Of a DNA stretch of 9,410 nt, positions 1 to 6,535 are shown in pieces. The notes under the pieces were generated by a model. That model saw nothing but the letters and a program-made list of their open reading frames with translations. It made no database searches and was not told the DNA's origin. Numbering within the stretch: position 1 is the first letter of the stretch; every line of letters begins with the position of its first letter. The translations under genes were made by a program, and so were the position numbers. Source of the stretch: Bacillota bacterium (GTDB taxonomy: Bacteria > Bacillota > Clostridia > Christensenellales > Borkfalkiaceae); contig QAKE01000065.1 of assembly GCA_003343995.1 (NCBI GenBank), positions 1 to 9,410 of the forward strand, written 5' to 3'.

Positions 1-296
1 TCCGGCGTATCATATTTCCCGATATTCAAGTCCAGATGGAACACGGGACGTTTCACCCAGTCTTTTTCCAAAGTTTCCACCGCCAAGCCTTCAAACAAGT
101 CCCGTTTCGCCTCAAAATAGGCTTCGAGCGTGGAAATCAGCAAACTCTTCCCAAAACGGCGGGGGCGGGAAAGGAAAAAGTAACTGCCACTCTTCACCAA
201 CTTATACATCAATGCAGTTTTATCCACATAAACGTATCCTTCTTTACGAATCTTCTCGAAGTTTTGTATCCCGATAGGATATATTCTGTTACCCAT
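1..296 (-). CDS. AAA-ATPase-like / PD-(D/E)XK nuclease family protein, 5' part
   Basis: Only the N-terminal 98 residues are inside the window; the gene reads leftward off the edge. The translation begins MGNRIYPIGIQNFEKIRKEG, followed by YVDKT (residues 23-27) and SRPRRFGKSLL, which carries the Walker-A-like GKS. This order matches the AAA-ATPase_like family (PF09820), usually a protein of roughly 500 or more residues with a C-terminal PD-(D/E)XK nuclease domain (DUF1703) that is not visible here. The start is well supported: a strong AGAAGGAGG ribosome-binding site lies just upstream, which is unusual among the genes here. Such proteins are abundant and multicopy in Bacteroides; their role is unknown, with defence or mobile-element links suspected. 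It is divergent from the integrase and is likely the left chromosomal neighbour of the island. Confidence 0.85.
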   Translation of the reverse strand, partial: MGNRIYPIGIQNFEKIRKEGYVYVDKTALMYKLVKSGSYFFLSRPRRFGKSLLISTLEAYFEAKRDLFEGLAVETLEKDWVKRPVFHLDLNIGKYDTP

Positions 297-299
297 GTC

Positions 300-316
300 C
301 TTGCCTCCTTCTACTA
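300..316 (-). promoter_or_regulatory. Strong Shine-Dalgarno of the leftward AAA-ATPase-like gene
   Basis: On the minus strand the sequence reads TAGTAGAAGGAGGCAAG, a near-perfect anti-16S match (AGAAGGAGG) a few bases before the ATG at 296-294. It fixes the start of that gene. Confidence 0.7.
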
Positions 317-337
317 TAATAGTATTCATTAATGCTA

Positions 338-345
338 CAAAGATA
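338..345 (-). promoter_or_regulatory. Putative Bacteroidetes -7 promoter element for the leftward gene
   Basis: The minus strand reads TATCTTTG, fitting the TAnnTTTG consensus of the Bacteroides primary sigma factor. It would give a leader of about 30 nt before the ATG at 296. The -33 element is weak (TTTTA near 365). A second TATCTTTG on the same strand at 402-395 is an alternative. Confidence 0.45.
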
Positions 346-527
346 ATGTAAACCGAGAACAGTATAAAATGAACTCGTTCATTTTTATCTTCTTCAAAGA
401 TACAACAAAGAAACGAAAGTGAGTGCAAAACGGGGAAAGAATGTTGTCTGTTAGCGATTTAACAGTATTAGCCAAAATGTTGCGGTGCCATCGAAAGCCA
501 ACGAAAAGCCAAGAAATGACAGAGTTT

Positions 528-545
528 CGTTACTATCCCGTTACT
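528..545. repeat. Two CGTTACT direct repeats with an 11-bp period
   Basis: CGTTACT occurs at 528-534 and again at 539-545, offset by about one helical turn. Same-face spacing upstream of an integrase gene is compatible with recombinase arm-type or regulator binding. Only two 7-bp copies are visible, so the function is speculative. Confidence 0.3.
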
Positions 546-714
546 TTGAATCTTGACTTTGAAAGGTTGTTTTGGTGGCTGTAACAGATTGAATGGCAAT
601 ACTTGTTAAGCGATTGTGGCTGCAAATGTAGTGAAGTTTCTCATATCTTCGTTATGGTTTCACTTTGCCGGATTCTTCTGTACCGATACGCTGTGTTCTG
701 CTTACCGTCATTCG

Positions 715-753
715 ACTCTACCATAAATAATTTTGCAAACAAAAAAGTAGAGT
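715..753 (+). promoter_or_regulatory. Putative integrase promoter flanked by an inverted repeat
   Basis: TAATTTTG (728-735) matches the Bacteroidetes TAnnTTTG -7 element, about 20 bp before the integrase ATG. The element is bracketed by the inverted repeat ACTCTAC (715-721) and GTAGAGT (747-753). This could be an operator-like site or a hairpin in the leader just before the start codon. No good -33 TTTG is visible. Confidence 0.45.
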
Positions 754-754
754 T

Positions 755-1840
755 ATGAGCAGAAGCACTGTCAGAGTATTATTCTATCTCAAACGCAATG
801 CCCCGAAGAAGAACGGGCTTGTGCCTGTAATGTACCGTCTCACAGTGAACGGCAAGATTTCCCAATTCAGTTGCAAATTGGATGTGGAGGAAAAGTTGTG
901 GAACATAAATCTCAGCAGAATGTCGGGAAGAAGCGTTGTTGCACAAGAAGCCAACCGAATGTTGGATAAAATCAGAGTAGGTATCAACAAGGCTTATCAA
1001 GAAATTATAGAAAGAGACGGTTATGTGTCGGCAGAGAAAGTCAGAAACGCATTCTTGGGTATGGGACAGAACCATAAAACCTTGCTTGCCGTATTTCAAC
1101 AGCATAATGAAGATTATACCAAACAAGTAGGTAAGATGAAAAGCCAACGCAACTATTGGAAGTATTGTACCGTTTACAACCATTTGGAGGTATTCATCAA
1201 GCATCGCTACAAGGTGAGTGATATTACCTTGCGTGAGTTATCCCCTGCATTCATCACCGACTTCGAGTTGTTCCTTCGCACCGAGAAGAACCATTGCACA
1301 AATACCGTCTGGTCGTATATGATACTGTTCCGCAGTATCATATACACAGCCATTAACAACGGTTGGTTACAACTCGACCCGTTTTATACCTATCGCATCA
1401 CAAAAGAGGAAACCAAAAGAGAATTTCTGACCAAAGAAGAAATCACAATGCTCATCAATGGTATATTCAAGAAGAAAAGTTACGAGTTGATTAGAGACCT
1501 TTTCATCTTCTGTTGTTTCAGCGGATTGAGTTGGAGGAATATATATAATTTAACTACCGATAACCTTCAAACATCATTCGATGGACATTTGTGGATAAAG
1601 ACCAACCGTCAAAAGACGGGAACGGAAACAAATATCCGATTGCTCTATACAGCCAAACATATCATCGAGAAGTACAGCGGAATGGCAGAGGGAAATAAGT
1701 TGTTACCCGTACCCTGCTATGCCAATTGTCGACATGGGATAAAAGCTGTTGCGAAACTATGCGGAATCAACAAGAACGTCTGCTGGCATCAAAGCAGGCA
1801 TTCATACGCAACAACCAATTCATACATACATTTTTGTTAA
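755..1840 (+). pseudogene. Tyrosine recombinase (conjugative-transposon-type integrase), truncated at the C-terminus
   Basis: The N-terminal arm-binding/SAM-like region (about 1-215) begins MSRSTVRVLFYLKRNAPKKN, typical of Bacteroidales element integrases. The catalytic domain starts near residue 222 with FLTKEE. It shows FCCFSGLSW at 252-260 (a serine where classical integrases have Arg I, as reported for the IntDOT group), a beta-hairpin lysine in TNRQKTG (283-289), and the HxxR box as HQSRH (345-349). The protein then reads YATTNSYIHFC and stops at 361 residues. Family members normally continue 40-60 residues through the second His/Trp box (GHTN-like) and the catalytic tyrosine (IYARI-like); neither appears in any downstream frame. 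The 3' end therefore seems replaced by unrelated DNA, so the protein is almost certainly inactive as a recombinase. It marks the region as a mobile-element remnant. Confidence 0.85.
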
Positions 1841-2048
1841 TTCCCATCATACGTTCATTCCTCAACGGGTGCAAAGGTCTGTGCGAACTGGTTTTGAAAT
1901 CTGCAAATTCAAGCGGTAAACCGTTTTCGGAACAATCATCCTTTCATTCTTCGAGTGTATTGATCCGAAAAAAATTGCATCTTTCAAGGTCGCACAGGTA
2001 AAGCACCCATAGAGGAGATAACCGACCGATGGGAAACAGAAAATCAGA

Positions 2049-2088
2049 CGGATGGCAGAGCCTTGATTGCTTCGCTATCCGTTTTTTT
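2049..2088 (+). terminator. Orphan Rho-independent terminator
   Basis: CGGATGGCAGAGC (2049-2061) pairs with GCTTCGCTATCCG (2069-2081) around a 7-nt loop, with one A-C mismatch and two G-T pairs. Seven T residues follow directly (2082-2088). This is a textbook plus-strand terminator, but it lies about 210 bp past the integrase stop with no intact gene ending just before it. It probably ended a gene whose body was lost. It should also insulate the cassette from integrase transcription. Confidence 0.7.
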
Positions 2089-2091
2089 GCA

Positions 2092-2118
2092 TTTGAGAGG
2101 AAGAATCCCTCCCTCAAA
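2092..2118. repeat. Short inverted repeat after the orphan terminator
   Basis: TTTGAG (2092-2097) and CTCAAA (2113-2118) form a 6-bp stem that partly extends through purine-pyrimidine pairs. No T tract follows, so it is not called as a second terminator. Confidence 0.35.
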
Positions 2119-2190
2119 GAAACAAAAGTTCACAATTCGACATTTACCACAGACTGGTCAGCCAGCAGACCTACCAGCTATACGGCAGGC

Positions 2191-2235
2191 TGGTTTGCAA
2201 ACCATACAGCCTTATTGCCCACAAACTTTGCAAAC
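2191..2235. repeat. 14-bp perfect palindrome plus spaced TTTGCAAAC repeat
   Basis: TGGTTTGCAAACCA (2191-2204) is a perfect palindrome. Its core TTTGCAAAC recurs at 2227-2235, 33 bp downstream, close to three helical turns. CTGG/CCAG mini-hairpins occur nearby (2154-2157 and 2162-2165). A dimeric DNA-binding protein site or part of an oriT/origin-like locus is plausible; neither is shown. Confidence 0.45.
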
Positions 2236-2302
2236 TGGCATATTGCTTGCCGATGCTATAACAATCCTGCCATTTATAAACCATGAATTCAAGCTTCGGG
2301 TT

Positions 2303-2416
2303 TGTGTTCTATTGAACACAGCAAGGTATGGCGGCTCAAAATGAATTGAGCCGCTGAAAACTTGATGTTCGCCGGAACATACCTTGCCACATTCCGCGAA
2401 CTTCTCCCTCCGAAGT
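2303..2416. ncRNA. Candidate structured element (clustered hairpins, possible three-way junction)
   Basis: Four stems lie nearly back to back. TGTGTTC/GAACACA (2303-2309, 2314-2320) has a 4-nt loop. GCAAGGTATG/CATACCTTGC (2321-2330, 2378-2387) encloses GCGGCTCAA/TTGAGCCGC (2331-2339, 2346-2354) and ATGTTC/GAACAT (2365-2370, 2375-2380). ACTTC/GAAGT follows (2400-2404, 2412-2416). The 3' arm of the third stem overlaps the outer stem by 3 nt, so either the outer stem shortens to 7 bp to make a three-way junction or the two compete. It lies upstream of the cassette promoter, so it is not part of the cassette leader. It could be a small RNA or the single-stranded-DNA fold of an oriT-type site. No known RNA family was recognised. 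Confidence 0.4.
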
Positions 2417-2460
2417 CGAGAGATTTGCAGAGTTGCGAAATTTTCTTGGGCAAATACTCT

Positions 2461-2488
2461 TTTGTTCTCAATAAAATAAATACCTTTG
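2461..2488 (+). promoter_or_regulatory. Putative cassette promoter (TTTG-N16-TACCTTTG)
   Basis: TTTG (2461-2464) and TACCTTTG (2481-2488) match the Bacteroides -33 and -7 elements, with spacing slightly shorter than usual. Transcription would begin near 2495, giving a leader of about 20 nt before the HTH gene's ATG. It is the best candidate promoter for the four-gene cassette. Confidence 0.55.
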
Positions 2489-2513
2489 CGTTAAATTCAA
2501 TAGATTGATTCTG

Positions 2514-2717
2514 ATGGAGGATATAAATCGTCTTAAAATAGTGCTTGTAGAAAAGAAACGTACAGGCAAATGGTTGGCAGAACAATTGGGTAAAAATCCG
2601 TCAACTGTATCTAAATGGTGTTCTAATGTGGCTCAACCGGATTTGGCGACACTCGTGAAGATTGCAACCTTATTAGAGGTTGATGTACGAGAACTAATTA
2701 TACAATCAAAAAATTGA
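2514..2717 (+). CDS. Small Xre-type helix-turn-helix regulator
   Basis: This 67-residue protein is essentially one HTH_3/Xre domain. Residues 18-35 (GKWLAEQLGKNPSTVSKW) are the helix-turn-helix with the recognition helix at PSTVSKW, followed by QPDLATLVKIATLLEVDVREL, the usual scaffold helices. The ATG at 2514 was chosen over an in-frame TTG at 2505 because the family begins at this methionine. It lies 78 bp upstream of the methylase gene and is co-directional with it. By analogy with controller (C) proteins of restriction-modification systems it probably regulates the cassette, but no duplicated operator (C-box pair) is evident near the promoter. The regulatory target is therefore inferred from position. 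Confidence 0.85.
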   Translation: MEDINRLKIVLVEKKRTGKWLAEQLGKNPSTVSKWCSNVAQPDLATLVKIATLLEVDVRELIIQSKN

Positions 2718-2795
2718 TTTATAGTTAACGTTTTGAAATAAAGTAAAGACTATTAATGATCGATTTAAGAATATAATAAGTTCACTTGAATTACA

Positions 2796-4847
2796 ATGGC
2801 AAAGAAAATAAAAAGCATAGAAGAACAGATTGAGGATTGGTGTAAAAAACAATTCAACGGACAGAAGTATTACACTAAAACTGAATATATTAATCCCGAA
2901 ATTGAAAATGCGCTTGAAAAGGCACCAAGCAAGCAAGGTGGTTCGGGAAAGAACTATCCAGATGTCAAATATATACTGATTTCTGACAACGGGTGCAAGA
3001 TACCTGTAATGATTGAGGTGAAAGGGAAAAAAGGTGATTTAATAAAAACGAACGACAAGGGAGATGTAGAAAATACAAAGAAGAATTCAGAGCCCAATTA
3101 CCAGAATATAGCAAAGTATGCTGTTAATGGAGCAGTTCATTATGCCAATGCCATATTAGAATACGCTGAATCATATAATGAAGTTGTTGCTATTGGGGTG
3201 AATGGTTATGAAGAAGCAGGGAAAACTATTCATGAAGTTGACGTTTGGTATATTTCCAAAGATAATCTTTTCGTTCCCAAACATGTAGGGAAATATGAAG
3301 ATATATCCTTCTTGCTAGATAGCAATGTCAAGGAATTTGTTCAGAAAATTGGCACCCTCGCTCTAACTCCCGAAGAATTAGAAGAACGAAAACTTGCTCT
3401 TGAGGATGAAATCGAACGTAAATTGAAAGCTTTAAACCAAAGTTTGCATGATGAAAAGCAAATTGTGGTAAATAATAGAGTTCAACTTGTTGCTGGCCTA
3501 ATTATGGCTGGCCTTGGAGCTGAAGGAGTCCCACCTCTTCGGGTTGAAGACTTGGCTGGTAGAGAGGATGATGAGAACAACGATGGGCAAGTCGTGATGA
3601 GCAAAATTAGGATGTATTTGGCACATAAAAACTTACCGGAAGAAAAGATTGAGATGATTACAGACATACTCAAAGTTGTATTTACTCAATCAAACCTTCA
3701 AGTGCCGATAAATGGAGAAAGTAAACTACATACAATTTATGCTGATGTAAAACGCGATATTCTACCATACGTTACAGGAGAATTACATAACATAGACTTT
3801 ACAGGTCGCCTATTCAATGTAATGAATGAATGGGTAGCAGTTCCTGATGGAGGCGAGAATGATGTTGTTCTGACTCCACGCTATGTTACAGAGCTGATGG
3901 CAAAGCTTTGTGAGGTAAATATGAATTCTTACGTTTGGGACTTTGCGACAGGTTCGGCAGGCTTCCTTATTTCAGCCATGCATCAGATGATCGATGATGC
4001 TAAGCAAAAGCTCCAAGATAGTCCAACAAAATTGGAAGAAAAAATACTAAAGATTAAGATGGAGCAACTTCTCGGCATTGAGAAGTTAGCCGATGTCTAT
4101 ATGCTAGCCGTTCTGAATATGATTCTGATGAAGGATGGTAGTGCCAACATCATTCATAGTAATTCTTTAGAGTATGATGGAAATTACAAACAAGGTAAAA
4201 AGAAAGACAAGCCCTTCCCAGCTAATGTATTCTTACTCAATCCTCCATATTCAGCGGACGGAAAAGGCTTTGTGTTTGTAGAAAAGGCATTAGAAAAGAT
4301 GACCCATGGCGGACGTGCTGCCATATTGATACAAGAAAATGCAGGTAGTGGTAATGGAGTTCCATTTACTACCAATATTCTAAAAAACAACACCCTGCGT
4401 GCATCTATCAAAATGGCTGATATCTTCTGTGGAAAGGCGAGTGTACAGACTGCAATCTATGTATTTGAGGTAAATCGACCTCATGATGCAGAAAATGATG
4501 TGGTTCGTTTTATCAATTTCAGTAATGACGGATATACTCGTATGAACAGAAAGAAGTCAGGGCAGAGTGTAAACTTACGCGATACAGATAATGCAAAAGA
4601 AAGATATGCAGAGGTTGCTAACCTTGTGCGTTATGGTAAGGGCGCTAATGATAAGAACCTGCATTATTTCAAGGATGACTATACCGAGGACTATATCAGC
4701 CTTTCCGGCAAAGATTGGACATATGGGCAACATCAAAAGATAGATACCGTGCCCACTGAGGAGGACTTCCAAAACGTAGTCAAGGAGTATCTTTCATGGA
4801 AGGTTGGACAAGTTCTTAAAGGAGAGTCCAGCCTGGGAAAACAGTAA
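2796..4847 (+). CDS. Fused PD-(D/E)XK nuclease - N6-adenine DNA methyltransferase (BcgI-A-like restriction-modification subunit)
   Basis: A single 683-residue chain carries both activities. The N-terminal domain (about 1-180) has a PD-(D/E)XK signature: YPDVKY (D56), IEVKGKKG (E74, K76) and a Q-x4-Y element at Q103-Y108, resembling motifs of Type I HsdR nuclease domains. A charged helical linker follows (about 190-225). The HsdM-like region (about 225-680) contains SAM-binding motif I DFATGSAGFL (382-391) and catalytic motif IV NPPYS (482-486), in the gamma-class order for N6-adenine methylation. Length and architecture match BcgI-type A subunits, which need a separate S subunit and cleave outside a bipartite site. 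A DNA-translocating helicase domain is absent, so this is not classical Type I. The S gene follows after 17 bp. All key catalytic residues seen are intact. Confidence 0.88.
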   Translation: MAKKIKSIEEQIEDWCKKQFNGQKYYTKTEYINPEIENALEKAPSKQGGSGKNYPDVKYILISDNGCKIPVMIEVKGKKGDLIKTNDKGDVENTKKNSEPNYQNIAKYAVNGAVHYANAILEYAESYNEVVAIGVNGYEEAGKTIHEVDVWYISKDNLFVPKHVGKYEDISFLLDSNVKEFVQKIGTLALTPEELEERKLALEDEIERKLKALNQSLHDEKQIVVNNRVQLVAGLIMAGLGAEGVPPLRVEDLAGREDDENNDGQVVMSKIRMYLAHKNLPEEKIEMITDILKVVFTQSNLQVPINGESKLHTIYADVKRDILPYVTGELHNIDFTGRLFNVMNEWVAVPDGGENDVVLTPRYVTELMAKLCEVNMNSYVWDFATGSAGFLISAMHQMIDDAKQKLQDSPTKLEEKILKIKMEQLLGIEKLADVYMLAVLNMILMKDGSANIIHSNSLEYDGNYKQGKKKDKPFPANVFLLNPPYSADGKGFVFVEKALEKMTHGGRAAILIQENAGSGNGVPFTTNILKNNTLRASIKMADIFCGKASVQTAIYVFEVNRPHDAENDVVRFINFSNDGYTRMNRKKSGQSVNLRDTDNAKERYAEVANLVRYGKGANDKNLHYFKDDYTEDYISLSGKDWTYGQHQKIDTVPTEEDFQNVVKEYLSWKVGQVLKGESSLGKQ

Positions 4848-4878
4848 GCCCACGACTTAGGACGTTGAAGGCGTGGGC
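4848..4878 (+). promoter_or_regulatory. Hairpin enclosing the S-gene start codon
   Basis: GCCCACG (4848-4854) pairs with CGTGGGC (4872-4878), and CTT (4856-4858) with AAG (4868-4870) after one A-G mismatch. The 9-nt apical loop AGGACGTTG contains both an SD-like AGGA and the TTG start of the S gene. The stem begins on the base right after the methylase stop codon. It could limit S translation or tie it to ribosomes finishing the methylase. There is no T tract, so it is unlikely to be a terminator. Confidence 0.5.
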
Positions 4879-6535
4879 ATATAAAGACTTTAAAATAGGA
4901 CATTTATTCTCTGCTCAAACTGGTGACACAGATTTACAGCAGAAAGACATAAATGGTAAAGGTAATTATTTCATCAATTCTGGGGTTGAAGCGCAAGGAA
5001 TAAAAGGAAAGACTGATAGAAAAGCAAAAGTTTTTAACAACAATACTATTACTGTTGATTTCTGGGGCAATACTTATTACCGCGACTTTAAATATAAGAT
5101 GGCAACCCATAATCATGTTTTCTCATTGTCTGGAAATGTGATAAAGAATCGTAATGTTGGACTATATCTTGTATCTACCATGTCGTTTATGAGAAAATTA
5201 TTTTCATATAACAACATGGGGACATGGTCTAAGATTAAAGAACAGTATATTCACTTACCTATTACAAAAACAGGAGATATAGATTTTGCTTATATGGAAT
5301 CTCGCATTCGCGAAATGGAGGAATCTCGCATTCGTGAGATGGAGGCGTATATAAAAGTTTCAGGATTTGATAATTGTGAACTGACGGAGGAGGAAAAGAA
5401 TGCTATTGATAATATGAACAATAGAAAAATCATATTTAAATCATTCTATGTAACAGATGACAAGAAAAAGAAAAGAACAAATGGTATTTTTGATGTAAAC
5501 AATGCTCATAACATCTTACAAAGTTCTATAGTTGCAGGTAGTGGTACAATTCCTTATGTTACGGCAGGGGAAGGCAACAACTCTGTCTATGCATATATTT
5601 CATACGATAATAATCAAATAGAAAAAGGGAATGCCATTATGATTGGAGGCAAGACAATGGTTATTACCTATCAAGCCGAGGACTTCTTTTCTAATGACAG
5701 TCACAACTTGGTTTTATATGCTAAGGATAACAATTTGCGAAAAGAACTTATCCAACTATTCATGGTAGCAACTCTCAATAAAAGTTTGAAACCTATATAT
5801 TCATGGGGTGATTCAATCTCAAAATCAAAAATTGTTAAGGATAAATTAGAACTTCCTGTAACTTCTACTGGTTCAATTGATTATCAGTTTATGGAGATTT
5901 ATATTCGAGCCATCGAAAAGTTGACAATTCAGAAGGTTAAAGATTGGAGAGACCGAGAGATTACTGCAACAAAGGATATCATTAAGACCGATTCAGAAAT
6001 CATATCCCTACAACAACATCATATACTTAAGCAATATGATATACTTGAGGACAATGCTCCAAGGATGGTTGCAGAGGACATTTTTATCTATGGTAGCATC
6101 CCTGTTGATTTACCTGGTATTAAATGCAATGAACTCATAGATAAAAAACTGAATCTTATTTTAATGTATGCTATTAGTAGTGGAGCTCGGCAGAAAACTG
6201 AAACAGCAGGGAAAATTGCATTGGGGATCAAAGAAAGTATGCTTAAGGATGAACAGATTGCTGCATATAAAAGCATTAAATATCTGATGTTCCATTATTG
6301 GAGTAACCCCAAAGCATTCCAACTGACTAAAGAACCAAAATTTGTTGATAAGGATCATGTTCCGGAAGACTACCTGATTAGACTGGAGAAAGATGCTGTG
6401 ACATTTTTGTTGCTTGAGTATACCCCCCTAATATCTGCGGATTTTGGAGATGTCAATATATTAAAAACGCAAAGAAGGGGCGAAATCAGGTACCTCCCAT
6501 TTGTGACAACATTAGAAAGTATTAAAGATGAATAG
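4865..6535 (+). CDS. Type I/IIB-like restriction specificity subunit (S) with C-terminal extension
   Basis: The 556-residue protein has two target-recognition domains, each ending in the same signature: YIHLPITKTGDIDFAYME (128-145) and KLELPVTSTGSIDYQFME (327-344). This is typical of BcgI-B-like S subunits, which choose the DNA site for the adjacent nuclease-methylase. A helical spacer after TRD1 contains a perfect protein repeat, ESRIREME twice (145-160). After TRD2 a helical segment (about 345-395) leads into roughly 160 further residues (VAEDIFIYG to the end) that are not part of a basic S fold. The frame is open back to 4820 but has no ATG or GTG; TTG at 4865 is the only standard start and keeps the family-typical YKDFKIGHLF near the N-terminus. 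The very low GC suggests acquisition. The 3' end overlaps the next gene by 8 bp. Confidence 0.85.
   Translation: MKAWAYKDFKIGHLFSAQTGDTDLQQKDINGKGNYFINSGVEAQGIKGKTDRKAKVFNNNTITVDFWGNTYYRDFKYKMATHNHVFSLSGNVIKNRNVGLYLVSTMSFMRKLFSYNNMGTWSKIKEQYIHLPITKTGDIDFAYMESRIREMEESRIREMEAYIKVSGFDNCELTEEEKNAIDNMNNRKIIFKSFYVTDDKKKKRTNGIFDVNNAHNILQSSIVAGSGTIPYVTAGEGNNSVYAYISYDNNQIEKGNAIMIGGKTMVITYQAEDFFSNDSHNLVLYAKDNNLRKELIQLFMVATLNKSLKPIYSWGDSISKSKIVKDKLELPVTSTGSIDYQFMEIYIRAIEKLTIQKVKDWRDREITATKDIIKTDSEIISLQQHHILKQYDILEDNAPRMVAEDIFIYGSIPVDLPGIKCNELIDKKLNLILMYAISSGARQKTETAGKIALGIKESMLKDEQIAAYKSIKYLMFHYWSNPKAFQLTKEPKFVDKDHVPEDYLIRLEKDAVTFLLLEYTPLISADFGDVNILKTQRRGEIRYLPFVTTLESIKDE
5297..5344 (+). repeat. 24-bp in-frame tandem duplication in the S-subunit spacer
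   Basis: Two adjacent 24-bp units (5297-5320 and 5321-5344) match at 22 of 24 positions. Both differences are synonymous (CGC/CGT and GAA/GAG), so the encoded octapeptide ESRIREME is perfectly repeated. It lies in the predicted helix between the two TRDs, the region that sets the distance between half-sites in bipartite-recognising S proteins. Confidence 0.85.

Larger units (their letters stand above)
297..754. other. Intergenic region between AAA-ATPase-like gene and integrase
   Basis: This 458-bp divergent intergenic region has no convincing ORF. It contains two candidate leftward -7 elements (338-345 and 395-402), a CTGTTA/TAACAG inverted repeat (448-453 and 460-465), two CGTTACT direct repeats 11 bp apart (528-534 and 539-545), and the integrase promoter near its right end. 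The island's left boundary and any integrase arm-type sites should lie here, but no att core can be assigned from sequence alone. Confidence 0.6.
1841..2513. other. Gene-poor mobile-element remnant with secondary structure
   Basis: About 670 bp separate the broken integrase from the HTH gene. Short open frames at 1726-2001, 2029-2286, 2063-2344 and (minus) 2289-2585 have unnatural composition and no recognisable domains, so they are not called. The stretch does hold an intrinsic terminator (2049-2088), a palindrome with spaced repeats (2191-2235), a compact multi-hairpin block (2303-2416) and the cassette promoter (2461-2488). It is most simply explained as non-coding DNA of a conjugative or mobilizable element, possibly an oriT-like region, joined to the integrase by deletion. 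That origin is inference. Confidence 0.5.

Noticed and set aside
1726..2344. Three overlapping short plus-strand ORFs (1726-2001, 2029-2286, 2063-2344)
   Set aside because: They overlap the integrase end, the terminator and the palindrome region, encode low-complexity Thr/Gln/Pro-rich or otherwise featureless peptides, and lack convincing starts.
2289..2585. Minus-strand 98-aa ORF across the hairpin block
   Set aside because: It overlaps the 5' end of the HTH gene and the cassette promoter, and its peptide shows no recognisable domain. The inverted repeats explain much of its sequence.
2303..2717. Retron-like or toxin-antitoxin reading of the hairpin block plus small HTH gene
   Set aside because: There is no reverse transcriptase gene and no toxin partner next to the HTH gene. 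The HTH gene is better explained as a regulator of the restriction cassette.
4848..4878. IS200/IS605-type terminal hairpin between the methylase and S genes
   Set aside because: The stem resembles such ends only superficially; no tnpA or tnpB, second end or disrupted gene is present.
4865..6535. Invertible shufflon at the S gene, as in some Bacteroides Type I systems
   Set aside because: Only one S gene is present and no long inverted repeats or adjacent silent S cassettes or invertase were seen in the window.
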